A DNA stretch of 64,000 nt from an uncultured Eggerthellaceae bacterium. Its GTDB lineage: Bacteria; Actinomycetota; Coriobacteriia; Coriobacteriales; Eggerthellaceae. Position numbers and translations under genes: made by a program. How positions within the stretch are numbered: position 1 is the first letter of the stretch; each line of letters starts with the position of its first letter. This document shows positions 46,901 to 54,433 of the stretch, piece after piece. The notes beneath the pieces are model-generated. The model was not told the DNA's origin and made no database searches. It saw only the letters and a list, made by a program, of their open reading frames with translations. The stretch is taken from the NCBI GenBank assembly GCA_910588095.1, contig CAJUQH010000003.1, positions 62,001-126,000 of the forward strand. Reading direction: 5' to 3'.

Positions 46901-47561
46901 TGGCACGGGCACCTTCCACTTGAAGGTCGATGGCCGCTACCTCGATGTGCAGCTGCTCGGCATCTGCCAAGACACCAAGACCTCAGGTGGCAAGGCGGGC
47001 CTCACGTTCCAGACCAAAGACATCTATGCTCACTCTGGCATAAGAAGCAGCGCAGCTGGTGGAGGCGAGTTCCCGTGCCAGATGAACCCAGCTGGCTCTA
47101 AGTCAGACGGCTGGGCATCTTCGGCCATGAACGATGCTTTGCGCTCTATCTTTTGGGGCTATCTGCCCGAAGAAGTGCGGGCTGCCGTCGTGGGTGTAGA
47201 CAAGTTCCAGCAGCTCTATGGAGATGCAACGGGTAGTTACTTGCAGAAAACCTCCGATGAGACTATTTGGCTGCCATCGATGTATGAGGTGTTCGGCACG
47301 ACATTCACTTACTATAACGACTCCGAAGGCATACCGGTTGATGGCTATATCCCTTTCCAGTATCAAGCTTATGCGGGCAACGGTGGCTCCGAGGCGAATG
47401 CCAAGGCCGTCAAGACCTACAACGGGTCCGCAAGCCGTTGGTGGCTGCGTTCGGCCCTTCGGGACAATGCCGAGCAATTCTGCATTGCGTATTCGGATGG
47501 TTATCGCGGCGGCAATCCTGCGAGCGACACCCGCGGAGTAGCGCCCTGCTTTTGCTTGTAG
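43960..47561 (+). CDS. Surface protein 3: phase-variable BspA-like protein, out of frame (OFF) as sequenced
   Basis: ATG 43960 opens a signal peptide (CMGIILSVVLAWGLLPADA, then VAEG) that meets eight G (44070-44077) and stops at a TAA (44086). The mature frame, open from the tract on and long-annotatable only from 44295, needs +1 G (or -2 G). Coding upstream of 44295 is proven by homology: SALAGKPAAFVNADVALDG matches SGLAGKPGSFINSVVALDS of surface protein 4. The product would be about 1,200 residues: LRR_5 repeats, an AT-rich unique centre (45.29-45.87 kb), a beta repeat (RPGYVFQGWTIPDASG), the VDVPSSVTFYADVVTQGN domain and a DUF6273-like end (LLGICQDTKTSGGKAGLTF, WLPSMYEVFG, WWLRSAL, ending GVAPCFCL). 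Three in-frame 45-nt palindromic repeats. Confidence 0.77.
44070..44077 (+). repeat. Poly-G tract (G8), phase-variation switch of surface protein 3
   Basis: Eight G immediately after the signal peptide cleavage region. At G8 the frame reads EGVGGVVL then stop; with G9 it would continue into SPLSQSESGAGSDD and the mature protein. Same position and same direction of frame error as the G9 tract of surface protein 2. Confidence 0.78.
44184..44228 (+). repeat. 45-nt palindromic repeat, in-frame copy 3a
   Basis: Encodes VTLSEGAEGPAVEGS in the mature frame of surface protein 3. Hairpin GGGGCC-GAA-GGCCCC: arms differ from other copies but remain complementary. Confidence 0.7.
44400..44471 (+). repeat. 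45-nt palindromic repeat copy 3b plus small palindrome
   Basis: 44400-44444 encodes VILSGGSEAAEAEGS with hairpin GGCAGC-GAA-GCTGCC; 44457-44471 is GCCAGCGAAGCTGGC. Same layout as in surface proteins 1 and 4. Confidence 0.7.
45066..45110 (+). repeat. 45-nt palindromic repeat, diverged in-frame copy 3c
   Basis: Encodes VILGESGEATGAEGS. More diverged than the others but full length and in the same frame; a degenerate small palindrome (GCTAGCGAAGCTAAC) follows. Confidence 0.5.
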
Positions 47562-47608
47562 CATGATGAATAGTGCACGTCCCCTATTCATCGTCCCTAT
47601 TCATCATG
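47562..47608. repeat. Inverted repeat with two competing right arms
   Basis: CATGATGAATAG (47562-47573) can pair perfectly with CTATTCATCATG (47597-47608), or over 9 bp with CTATTCATC (47584-47592). On the minus strand this reads as tandem GATGAATAGGGAC units. It lies directly at the stop codon of surface protein 3. Confidence 0.6.
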
Positions 47609-47685
47609 GTGCTAGTTCAAACGACGACCATCGTCCAAGCGGTGGGGAAGGGAAGGGTCGAGGCCGACTCGCGCAGCAAAACAGA

Positions 47686-47714
47686 GGAAGGCCCTGCTTA
47701 CGGCAGGGCCTTCC
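47686..47714 (-). terminator. Strong hairpin terminator of the TVP38 gene cluster
   Basis: GGAAGGCCCTGC (47686-47697) pairs with GCAGGGCCTTCC (47703-47714), 12 bp, 5-nt loop. On the minus strand it is followed by TCTGTTTTGC, so it best serves the 48-55 kb minus-strand genes; it may also stop readthrough from surface protein 3. Confidence 0.65.
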
Positions 47715-47890
47715 GCATATAAATGCCTAAGCGAGCGTCCCTTCGAAGGGCGCACGCCCTGAGAAGGGTTCAAGCGAGGAGGCCGAGCTCTTGCCTGAGC
47801 CGCCGCGCTCGCGAGAGCCCGAGCACCCATGGCTGGTGGCGCGCCTGAGATAAGGTGTCGCGAAAGCTGGACGCTTCCGCCCCTGATATT

Positions 47891-47935
47891 GGATCCCTCG
47901 ACTGCGGCGCTCGCAGCGGCTTCGCTCGGAATGAC
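47891..47935 (-). repeat. 45-nt palindromic repeat, intergenic copy
   Basis: Reverse strand begins GTCATTCCGAGCGAAGCCGC and ends AGTCGAGGGATCC, the same ends and length as the coding copies. Stem GCCGCT/AGCGCC has one mismatch. It lies outside any gene, which argues that the element is a dispersed repeat and not merely a protein motif. Confidence 0.65.
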
Positions 47936-47978
47936 GATAGGCCGCTAGTGGGATGCAGCGCTTCCGCTCTGCGAGGCG

Positions 47979-48854
47979 CTATTCAGCGTTGTTCTTCGCG
48001 TCCATGCGCTTGGCGACGCGCCCGTACACCAGCAGCGCCACCACGGCTATGAGCGCGGTCACGGCGAAGATGGCGATGCTCTCCGCGTAGTCGCCCGTGG
48101 CTAGCCCCGATGCGGCGTAGGTCGAAAGCGCGATGCCCGGCAGGCGTGCCAGGTTGCTCAGCAGCACGAACGTGGGCAGCTTCATGTCGGTAAGGGGCAC
48201 CAGGTAAGTGAACACGTCCTTGGGCAGCCCGGGTATCAGGAACAGCACGAACACCAGCATGTTCAGCTTGCCCGTGCGCTCGAAGGCGCGGAATTTCTGC
48301 AGGGCGCCCTCGGGTACCATGGCCTGCACGAAGGGCATGCCCAGCTTGTGCACCAGCACGAAGATGAACGCGCTGGATATCACGCATCCGATGAAGATGA
48401 TGAGCGCCCCCACCCAAGGGCCGTATATCATGCCGGCGGCTACCTGCACTACCTCGCCAGGGATGAACGCCACCACTATCTGGAGGAACTGCACTGCCAG
48501 CAGGATGAGGAACCCGGCTGGCCCGGCCTCGCGCACATCGCGCGTCACGCGCTCGAGCCCGCCTTCCGAGAACAGCTCGCCGATGAGGGGCCACAGCAGC
48601 ACCACGGCTATTATCATCACGGCGAAGAAGGCTATCAGGCCGCCGAACTTCAGCACGTCGGCCATGGGCATGGCGTGGCCGCGCACCGTGGTCTCGCGGG
48701 TTGCATCGGCCTTCAGCTTGCGGGCATCGGCGCGCAGGTCGTCGGCGATTTGGTGCTTGGCATCCTCGATGGGCGCGCCTTGGGCCCGGGGGGCAGGTTG
48801 GAATTCGGCTCCTGCGGTGGCAGGGCTGGTCGTGGTAGGATTAGTCTTCGTCAT
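47979..48854 (-). CDS. TVP38/TMEM64 (VTT domain) membrane protein
   Basis: 291 residues from ATG 48854. A hydrophilic Thr/Ala-rich N-terminus of about 65 residues, a membrane helix, then the VTT core: FIPGEVVQVAAGMIYGPWVGAL, GKLNMLVFVLFLIPGLPKD and LPGIALSTY, with about six membrane helices. Related proteins are linked to lipid scrambling and membrane integrity. The start overlaps the end of the PRC-barrel gene by 14 nt. The alternative longer start (48968) would overlap it much more. Confidence 0.85.
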   Translation of the reverse strand: MTKTNPTTTSPATAGAEFQPAPRAQGAPIEDAKHQIADDLRADARKLKADATRETTVRGHAMPMADVLKFGGLIAFFAVMIIAVVLLWPLIGELFSEGGLERVTRDVREAGPAGFLILLAVQFLQIVVAFIPGEVVQVAAGMIYGPWVGALIIFIGCVISSAFIFVLVHKLGMPFVQAMVPEGALQKFRAFERTGKLNMLVFVLFLIPGLPKDVFTYLVPLTDMKLPTFVLLSNLARLPGIALSTYAASGLATGDYAESIAIFAVTALIAVVALLVYGRVAKRMDAKNNAE

Positions 48855-49626
48855 CGCCGTTCCGTGCTTTGTCGTACTCTTCCTTGAAGGCGGCGAACAT
48901 GCCGGTTGCGCGTCCCAGCTGGCGCCCGGTGGCGAACGCGGCCTTGCTGGCTGCGGCACCGGCCGCATCAGCGGCCTTCTGGGCTTTGGGGGCGGCGGTC
49001 GCTGCGGCGCGTTTGGCCTTGCTGGTCACGACGGCCGTGGCCTTGCCCGCAGCTTCGGCGGCACCGCCCGAAAGGGCGCTTTCCGCATCGCCTTTTATCA
49101 GGATAGCACCAGGAAAGCCCTCCAACGGAATCTTACGGAATCCTAAGATGCTCTCTGCAGAAACCACACGACGGCCCAGCAGCGCGTTGGCGGTGGCGCC
49201 TTGCGATGCCTGCACCTCGACCACGGCCCCAGTGCGTGCATCGAAGCTCACCGAGCCCACCGTGCCCAGCACCGTGCCATCTTCTGCCATCAGGGGCATG
49301 CCAGCCCATAGCACGCAGTCGTCCAGGCTCACGCCTAGGGCCTTCTCGGCGCCCCTGCCGGTGCCGGCATCGTCGTCGCCTACCACCACGCCGCCCTCGA
49401 CCCAAGTGCAGCCAGCTAGCGCTGCGAACGCATCGCCGCGCTTGAACATGAGGGCGGCATCGGGGCGCTTCACCAGCAGCCCCACGCAGCGGGCCTCGGT
49501 AGGGTGGAACACGCACCCGTGCACCTTGCCCAGCTTCTTCAATGCTTCGGGCTCGGCCTTGCGCGGGCAGCGCCGGTACACACGAGTGCCCGCCAGGTCG
49601 TGCGTGTTCAACAGGCGCGAATCCAT
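48841..49626 (-). CDS. PRC-barrel domain protein with Ala-rich helical tail
   Basis: 261 residues from ATG 49626; a GTG three codons upstream is possible and neither has a clear ribosome binding site. Residues 1-175 contain two PRC-barrel-like halves (DLAGTRVY...GCVFHPTEARCVGLLV and LWAGMPLMAEDGTVLGTVGSV). From about 185 the chain is an Ala/Lys-rich helix ending in an acidic tail. PRC barrels bind small ligands or RNA in several settings; function here unknown. Confidence 0.7.
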   Translation of the reverse strand: MDSRLLNTHDLAGTRVYRRCPRKAEPEALKKLGKVHGCVFHPTEARCVGLLVKRPDAALMFKRGDAFAALAGCTWVEGGVVVGDDDAGTGRGAEKALGVSLDDCVLWAGMPLMAEDGTVLGTVGSVSFDARTGAVVEVQASQGATANALLGRRVVSAESILGFRKIPLEGFPGAILIKGDAESALSGGAAEAAGKATAVVTSKAKRAAATAAPKAQKAADAAGAAASKAAFATGRQLGRATGMFAAFKEEYDKARNGDDED

Positions 49627-49665
49627 GGCGGGCACTGAAAACGTCAGAGCGAAAAGGCGGAGCGG

Positions 49666-50184
49666 CTACTTGCCGTGCTTGGTGGCGGCTGCCAGATCCT
49701 CGACAGCCTTCTTGGTGCCGTCGACAGCGTCGGAAGCCTTGTTGCCGGCCTCCTTGACAGCGTCCTCGGCCTTGTCGGTGGCAGCAGGGATGACCTCATC
49801 GGCCTTCTTGGCGGCCTCATCAGCGTTCTTGCTAACCTGGGCTGCGATGCGGTCGCGGGCAGCGTCGATCTTCTCGCGCAGCTCGTCGCTCTTTTCGCTC
49901 ACTGCGGGCATCACGTTGCTGGCGGCGTCCTGCACGTTCTTGATGACCTCTTGGCCCTTGGCCACGGCCCCGCTTGCCAGCTCCTGGCCCTTCTCGGTGG
50001 CCTGCTGAGCGAACTCCTGGCCTTCCTTCAGAGCCTGGTTGCCCCAGCTCTGAGCGTCGCTTGCGATGCTGGTGGCCTTGTCGGCCACGATGGCGCGGGT
50101 CTCCTCGCCAGAGCGAGGGGCCATGAACAGGGCGCCGATCGCACCGACGATGCCGCCCAAGATGAAGTATCCGAACCTTGCCAT
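49666..50184 (-). CDS. YtxH domain-containing protein
   Basis: 172 residues from ATG 50184 (AAGGAG at good spacing). An N-terminal membrane segment with the YtxH signature (GYFILGGIVGAIGALFMAPRSGEETR), then a long amphipathic helix rich in Ala, Lys, Glu and Gln with heptad-like character, comparable to apolipoprotein/LEA-like stress proteins. Often induced by general stress in other bacteria; no regulatory site is visible here. Confidence 0.82.
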   Translation of the reverse strand: MARFGYFILGGIVGAIGALFMAPRSGEETRAIVADKATSIASDAQSWGNQALKEGQEFAQQATEKGQELASGAVAKGQEVIKNVQDAASNVMPAVSEKSDELREKIDAARDRIAAQVSKNADEAAKKADEVIPAATDKAEDAVKEAGNKASDAVDGTKKAVEDLAAATKHGK

Positions 50185-50336
50185 GATTAACTCCTTAAAT
50201 CTTCTAGGGGTTGACCTGATTGGCCCATTATAGGGAACGTCCTGCGGTGCGCTCGGTCGGCAGGGCGGTGGTTGCTGTTTCGTCACCGTGCCGCAATCAA
50301 GCCCCGCAAGGCGCCGCCCAAGGGCCGTTCCCTTCG

Positions 50337-51344
50337 CTAGAACGACACTCCGCGCTCGTAAGCGTGCTGCACCAGCGTGTCCATGAGCGCTGGCAGCGTG
50401 ATGCCGGCAGCTTCGCATGCCATGGGGAACAGCGAGCGGTTGGTCATGCCCGGGCTTACGTCCACCTCGAAGCAGCGAGCGCTGCCGCCGTCCCATATCA
50501 TGTCCACGCGGCCGAAGTCGCGCACGCCGTAAGCGTGGTATACCTCAAGCGCCGCGCGCTCTATCTCAGCGCGCATGGCCTGGGCATCGGCCTCGTCAGG
50601 CGAGAGGCTGGCCAGGCGCACGGGGCAGAAGAAGTCCACGCGGCCTTCAGCCATGCGAGCCTCGGCGTCAAAGAAGCCTTCGCGGGCCACGATCTCGACC
50701 GGGGGCAGCGCGTGGGCGTCCCACCCGGTGCCCAGGATGGAAACCGAAAGCTCCACGCCCTCTATCCATTGCTCGATGTTCACGGCGTCGTCGTAGGACA
50801 GCGCGTCGAGCACGGCCTCGCCCAGCTGCTCCTGGTCGTCAACGCGGTGGATGCCCAGGGCGCTGCCGCCGTGGGCGGGCTTCACGCACACCGGGTAGCC
50901 TCCGATGATGCGCTCTGGCACCATGTCCAGCGCCATGGCCGCGCCCATGTCCTTGAATGCGTCGCGCGCGATGTAGACGCCCTGGGGCCAGCTGGCTATG
51001 CCGGCCTCGCCGGTTATGTCGCGGTACTTCTCCAGCGAGGAGTGCAGCGAGTCCTTGTTCCAAGCGCGGTGGCACATATGGGCCGGCGACCCCACGAAGG
51101 GTATGCCCAAAAACTCCAGCAGGCTCTGGATGGTGCCGTCCTCGCCGTGCTTGCCGTGCAGCGCGTTGTACACCACCTGCGGCTTCTCGCTGCGCAGCGT
51201 GGGCACCAGCGCGTCGTTGGTGTCGAGCGCCACCACCTTGTAGCCTGCTTCCTCCAGCGCGGCGCACACGCGCTTGCCGCTTTCGAGCGACACCTCGCGC
51301 TCGAAGGACTGGCCGCCCATCAGCACTGCAACCTTCAATGACAT
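50337..51344 (-). CDS. ddl: D-alanine--D-alanine ligase
   Basis: ATP-dependent formation of D-Ala-D-Ala for peptidoglycan. 335 residues from ATG 51344 (GGGAGC upstream). N-terminal VLMGGQSFEREVSLESG, HGKHGEDGTIQ, PVCVKPAHGGSALG, DFGRVDMIW and EVDVSPGMTNRSLFP are ATP-grasp/Ddl motifs. The final loop reads VDVSPGMT where most Ddl have VNTxPGMT; Asp replaces the usual Asn. Serine/lactate specificity cannot be excluded. Confidence 0.85.
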   Translation of the reverse strand: MSLKVAVLMGGQSFEREVSLESGKRVCAALEEAGYKVVALDTNDALVPTLRSEKPQVVYNALHGKHGEDGTIQSLLEFLGIPFVGSPAHMCHRAWNKDSLHSSLEKYRDITGEAGIASWPQGVYIARDAFKDMGAAMALDMVPERIIGGYPVCVKPAHGGSALGIHRVDDQEQLGEAVLDALSYDDAVNIEQWIEGVELSVSILGTGWDAHALPPVEIVAREGFFDAEARMAEGRVDFFCPVRLASLSPDEADAQAMRAEIERAALEVYHAYGVRDFGRVDMIWDGGSARCFEVDVSPGMTNRSLFPMACEAAGITLPALMDTLVQHAYERGVSF

Positions 51345-51428
51345 CCTGCACGCTCCCTTCAAGGCCTCTCATGCCTTCTCATATATAAGTAGGAAGGCGC
51401 CCTGCGCGGGCCCCTTTCGCAACTTGCC

Positions 51429-52778
51429 CTAGCTCGCTTCCTCCGCCGTGCCCGCGTCGGCCTTCTCGACCCGTTCCTTGTACGACTCGATGGCCGCGCG
51501 CGTCTCGGGGTCCACCTTGATGGCGCCCGCCTTGATGAACGCGCGGTACAGCTCCAGGCGCTCGTCGATGACGCCGGCCAGGCGACGGATGGCCTCGGTT
51601 ATGTTCTCGGGGCTCTCGTAGCTGAAGTTGATGCGCATGGAGTTGCGCCCGGTCACGCCGTCGGGGAAGAACGAGTTGCCCGGCACGTAGGTTACGCCCG
51701 CTTCGAGCGCCGCGCCCAGCATGGAGTCGGTGTCCACGTACTCGGGCAGCGTCACCCACACGAAGAAGCCGCCTTCGGGCCGCGTCCAGCGGGCCTCGGG
51801 CGGGAAGAACTCGTCCAGCGCGGCTAGCATGGCGTCGCGGCGCACGCGGTAGGTCTTGATGAACTTCTGCAACGTGCGCTCCCATGGCGTGTCGGTGAAG
51901 TAGTGGCGCACCACGGCTTGGTCGAGCGAGCTGCCGCACAGGTCGGCACCCTGCTTCACCAGGTTCACGCGGCTCAGCACGTCTGCCGGCGCCACCATCC
52001 AGCCCACGCGCAGGCCGGGGGCGAATATCTTGGACATGGTGCCCAGGTAGATGACCCTGTCGTCCAGCACCTTCAGCGGTATCATGTGGCCGCCATCGTA
52101 GCGCAGGCGGCCGTAGGGGTCGTCCTCCACCACCAGGAAGCCGTACTCGCGCGACAGCTCCAGCAGGCGCTTGCGGCGCTCGGGCGCCATGGTCACGCCG
52201 CCGGGGTTCTGGAAGTTGGGTATGACGTAGCAGAGCTTCAGCCGCGGGTTGCCCTTGCCGATGCGCTCGAGCTCGGCTTCGAGCAGGTCCATGCGCATGC
52301 CGTCGTCGTCGAAGTCGATGCAGCGCACATCGGGCTCATAGGCCGAGAACGCCTGCAGCGCGCCCAAGTAGGTGGGGCCTTCGGCCAGGATGATGTCGCC
52401 GGGGTCGATGAAGCATTTGGCTATGAGGTCGAGCGCTTCCTGGGCGCCCGAGGTGAGCAGCACGTCGTCGGGCTTGCAGCGCACGCCCAGGTCGCGCATG
52501 AGGTCGCACACCACCTGGCGCGTGGCCACGTGGCCGGGGGTGGAGCCGTACTGCAGCGCCACGGCCCGCTCGGCATCGTCGTCGAGCGCCTTGCGGGTGG
52601 CCTTGCGTATGGACGCGGCGGGCAGCAGCGACACGTCGGGCATGCCGCCCGACAGCGATATGATGTCGGGGCGCACTGCGGCCGAGAACAGGTCGCGCAC
52701 CTTACTGGAGCGCATCTTGGCTACGCGCGTGGCGTTCTTGCCGCCTATCTCGTCGAAGACGATATGGGCCGTTTGCAT
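51429..52778 (-). CDS. PLP-dependent aminotransferase (class I/II, LysN/KAT-II-like)
   Basis: 449 residues. PLP lysine in GTMSKIFAPGLRVGW, DIISLSGGMPD N-terminus, TSGAQEALDLIAKCF, YVIPNFQNPGG, EDDPYGRLRY and GGFFVWV match the branch of 2-aminoadipate/aromatic/branched-chain aminotransferases that resembles the catalytic half of MocR regulators. No DNA-binding domain. A Glu/Ala-rich tail of about 30 residues is extra. Substrate uncertain. Confidence 0.87.
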   Translation of the reverse strand: MQTAHIVFDEIGGKNATRVAKMRSSKVRDLFSAAVRPDIISLSGGMPDVSLLPAASIRKATRKALDDDAERAVALQYGSTPGHVATRQVVCDLMRDLGVRCKPDDVLLTSGAQEALDLIAKCFIDPGDIILAEGPTYLGALQAFSAYEPDVRCIDFDDDGMRMDLLEAELERIGKGNPRLKLCYVIPNFQNPGGVTMAPERRKRLLELSREYGFLVVEDDPYGRLRYDGGHMIPLKVLDDRVIYLGTMSKIFAPGLRVGWMVAPADVLSRVNLVKQGADLCGSSLDQAVVRHYFTDTPWERTLQKFIKTYRVRRDAMLAALDEFFPPEARWTRPEGGFFVWVTLPEYVDTDSMLGAALEAGVTYVPGNSFFPDGVTGRNSMRINFSYESPENITEAIRRLAGVIDERLELYRAFIKAGAIKVDPETRAAIESYKERVEKADAGTAEEAS

Positions 52779-52784
52779 GAAAGG

Positions 52785-53192
52785 CTACCTCCTCAGAAGG
52801 TCATTCAAGCACGCGGCGGCGGTCTGCACCGCCTCAAGCGCGGTTAAATCATCATAAAAGCTTACCTCAATATGGGCGCGCCCGGCCTCTTCGTCCAGCC
52901 ATAAGGTAATGCCAGAGAACGGGGCGGTAGCAGGGGCGGTGCTGGCGCGCACCTGTTCGTCCAATATCAGGTGCTCCAGCACGTGGGGGATGGAGGTGCT
53001 GTCCATCACATGGCCGAAGCTGGGGCCGACGCCGTTCACGCAGGCGTGGGCCTTCAGGCTGGGTCGCATCGCGTCCAGGCGCGCAGCCAGCTGGGGGTCC
53101 ATGGAGCGCGGGGTGCTGGGAGCCAGGGCCACTTCGAGCACCAGCCGGTCGGCCTGCACGGTCACCGCCTCGACAGCAAGGGGCTGGGTCAT
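52785..53192 (-). CDS. Small protein with HxxEH motif, function unknown
   Basis: 135 residues from ATG 53192, overlapping the stop of the upstream gene by 4 nt (ATGA). The central segment SFGHVMDSTSIPHVLEHLIL contains HxxEH, the inverted zinc motif of M16 peptidases and of the cyanophycin-synthetase N-terminal domain; the flanking pattern (GHV, then HVLEHL) is closer to the latter. A C-terminal alpha/beta part (AHIEVSFYDDLTALEAV) follows. It lies between a membrane-anchored protein and an aminotransferase. Confidence 0.6.
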   Translation of the reverse strand: MTQPLAVEAVTVQADRLVLEVALAPSTPRSMDPQLAARLDAMRPSLKAHACVNGVGPSFGHVMDSTSIPHVLEHLILDEQVRASTAPATAPFSGITLWLDEEAGRAHIEVSFYDDLTALEAVQTAAACLNDLLRR

Positions 53193-54394
53193 CGGTCGCT
53201 CAAGTTGCCCAGCAGGGAATCGACGTCGCTCGTGGCGTTGGAGCTGCCGCCTGCGCCGGCCGCGTCGCCGCTGCCGTCGGAAGCGGCGGTGCCGTCGCCC
53301 GCGACGTCGCCTGCGCTGCTTGCGTCGCCGGACCCTTCCGCGTCGGCTGCCGACCACACCACGCGCGGGCCTTCGGGCGTGGTGACCACCTCTGCGCTTA
53401 TCGAGCTGTCCTCAGCCGAGCTGCGCGAGAACAGCGTGACGTTATAGAAGGCGCCCTGGGCCAGGTCATTCGGGCTTTCCGTCGCGTAGTCGAGCAGCGC
53501 GCGCACCAGCCACGACACGTCGGTGGAAAGCGACTGCTCCCACGAGTAGGTGCCGTCGAAGATGACCAGGTACTGCCGGTCGAGCGAGAAGCGGTAGTGG
53601 CCCTGGCCGCTCAGCCCGCCGAAGGAGAACGTGATAGTCTTGCTCGACGGGTCCAGCTGGTAGCGGTACGACACGTCGTCGGTGAGCACAATGGTGTCGC
53701 CCGTTATCTCTATGGGGGTGTCGGTGCCCGACACGTACCAGGTGCCCTGCATGTCCAGCGCATCATCGTAGGCGTACCAGCGGTGGTACGAGATGCCCGC
53801 CGCCACGGCGCCGACGGCGATCACAGCGATGACCGCTACGGTTATGAGCAGAGTGCGCACCACGCGCAGGATGCGTTGGGTGGTGGTCATCTGCGCGCGC
53901 TTGGCAGCCTTGACCTCCTTGCGGCGCTGGCGACGGTCGCGCCGCTTCGACGCGCGCTTCTTGCCCTTCTTGCCCGATGCAGGGGCGGCGTCGCCCTTGG
54001 CATCTCCTTCCTCGTCGGCGTCAGTCTCGGCGGCAGGCGCGGAAGCGCTCGCACGCCGGGCCCCGGCGACGGACTTGCGGGTGGGGGCAGGGGCTGGCGC
54101 CGGGGCCGCTCCCCCTTCCGGCTCGGCTTCCGCATCGACCTCGGCCGCCGCGCCGATGACCTCCAGCTCCTCGGCTGGCGCTTCCGGCGGCAGGGAGGCA
54201 GCAGCGGCGCCGCCCTCGGCAGGCGCGAGCGGCTGGGTCGCCCCGGCGCCGACGCCCGCGGCATCTGCGCTTGCAGCGGGCGTCACGGCCCCTTCCGCGA
54301 CTGCACCATCGGCCGCATCGGCAGCGCGCTTGGCGGCACCCACCTTGCGGGTGACCACCGGGCCATCTGCCATGTTCTTCCGTTTCCGGGGCAT
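53189..54394 (-). CDS. Membrane-anchored protein with lipocalin-like extracytoplasmic domain
   Basis: 401 residues; the start is ambiguous between ATG 54394 and ATG 54373. The first 165 residues are Ala/Pro/Glu-rich and end in a strongly basic stretch (KKGKKRASKRRDRRQRRK). One membrane helix (TLLITVAVIAVIAVGAVAAG) follows, then about 130 residues with the beta-pattern MQGTWYVSGTDTPIEIT...YRYQLDPSSKTITFSFG, similar to small beta-barrel domains of actinobacterial and clostridial membrane proteins. Ser/Gly/Ala-rich tail. Function unknown. Confidence 0.65.
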   Translation of the reverse strand: MPRKRKNMADGPVVTRKVGAAKRAADAADGAVAEGAVTPAASADAAGVGAGATQPLAPAEGGAAAASLPPEAPAEELEVIGAAAEVDAEAEPEGGAAPAPAPAPTRKSVAGARRASASAPAAETDADEEGDAKGDAAPASGKKGKKRASKRRDRRQRRKEVKAAKRAQMTTTQRILRVVRTLLITVAVIAVIAVGAVAAGISYHRWYAYDDALDMQGTWYVSGTDTPIEITGDTIVLTDDVSYRYQLDPSSKTITFSFGGLSGQGHYRFSLDRQYLVIFDGTYSWEQSLSTDVSWLVRALLDYATESPNDLAQGAFYNVTLFSRSSAEDSSISAEVVTTPEGPRVVWSAADAEGSGDASSAGDVAGDGTAASDGSGDAAGAGGSSNATSDVDSLLGNLSDR

Positions 54395-54433
54395 TGGATG
54401 CTCGGGAGGGCCTGACGCGCCGCGTCGCAGCCC

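Larger units (their letters stand above)
47562..47978. other. Convergent intergenic region with hairpins and a stand-alone 45-nt repeat
   Basis: 417 nt without a gene. Contents: inverted repeat at 47562-47608, bidirectional terminator-like hairpin at 47686-47714, and an intergenic copy of the 45-nt palindromic repeat at 47891-47935. A 72-codon minus-strand frame at 47612-47830 has no gene-like features. Confidence 0.5.

Noticed and set aside
47612..47830. 72-codon minus-strand frame
   Set aside because: Covers the terminator hairpin, has Arg/Ala-rich random-like composition and no ribosome binding site.
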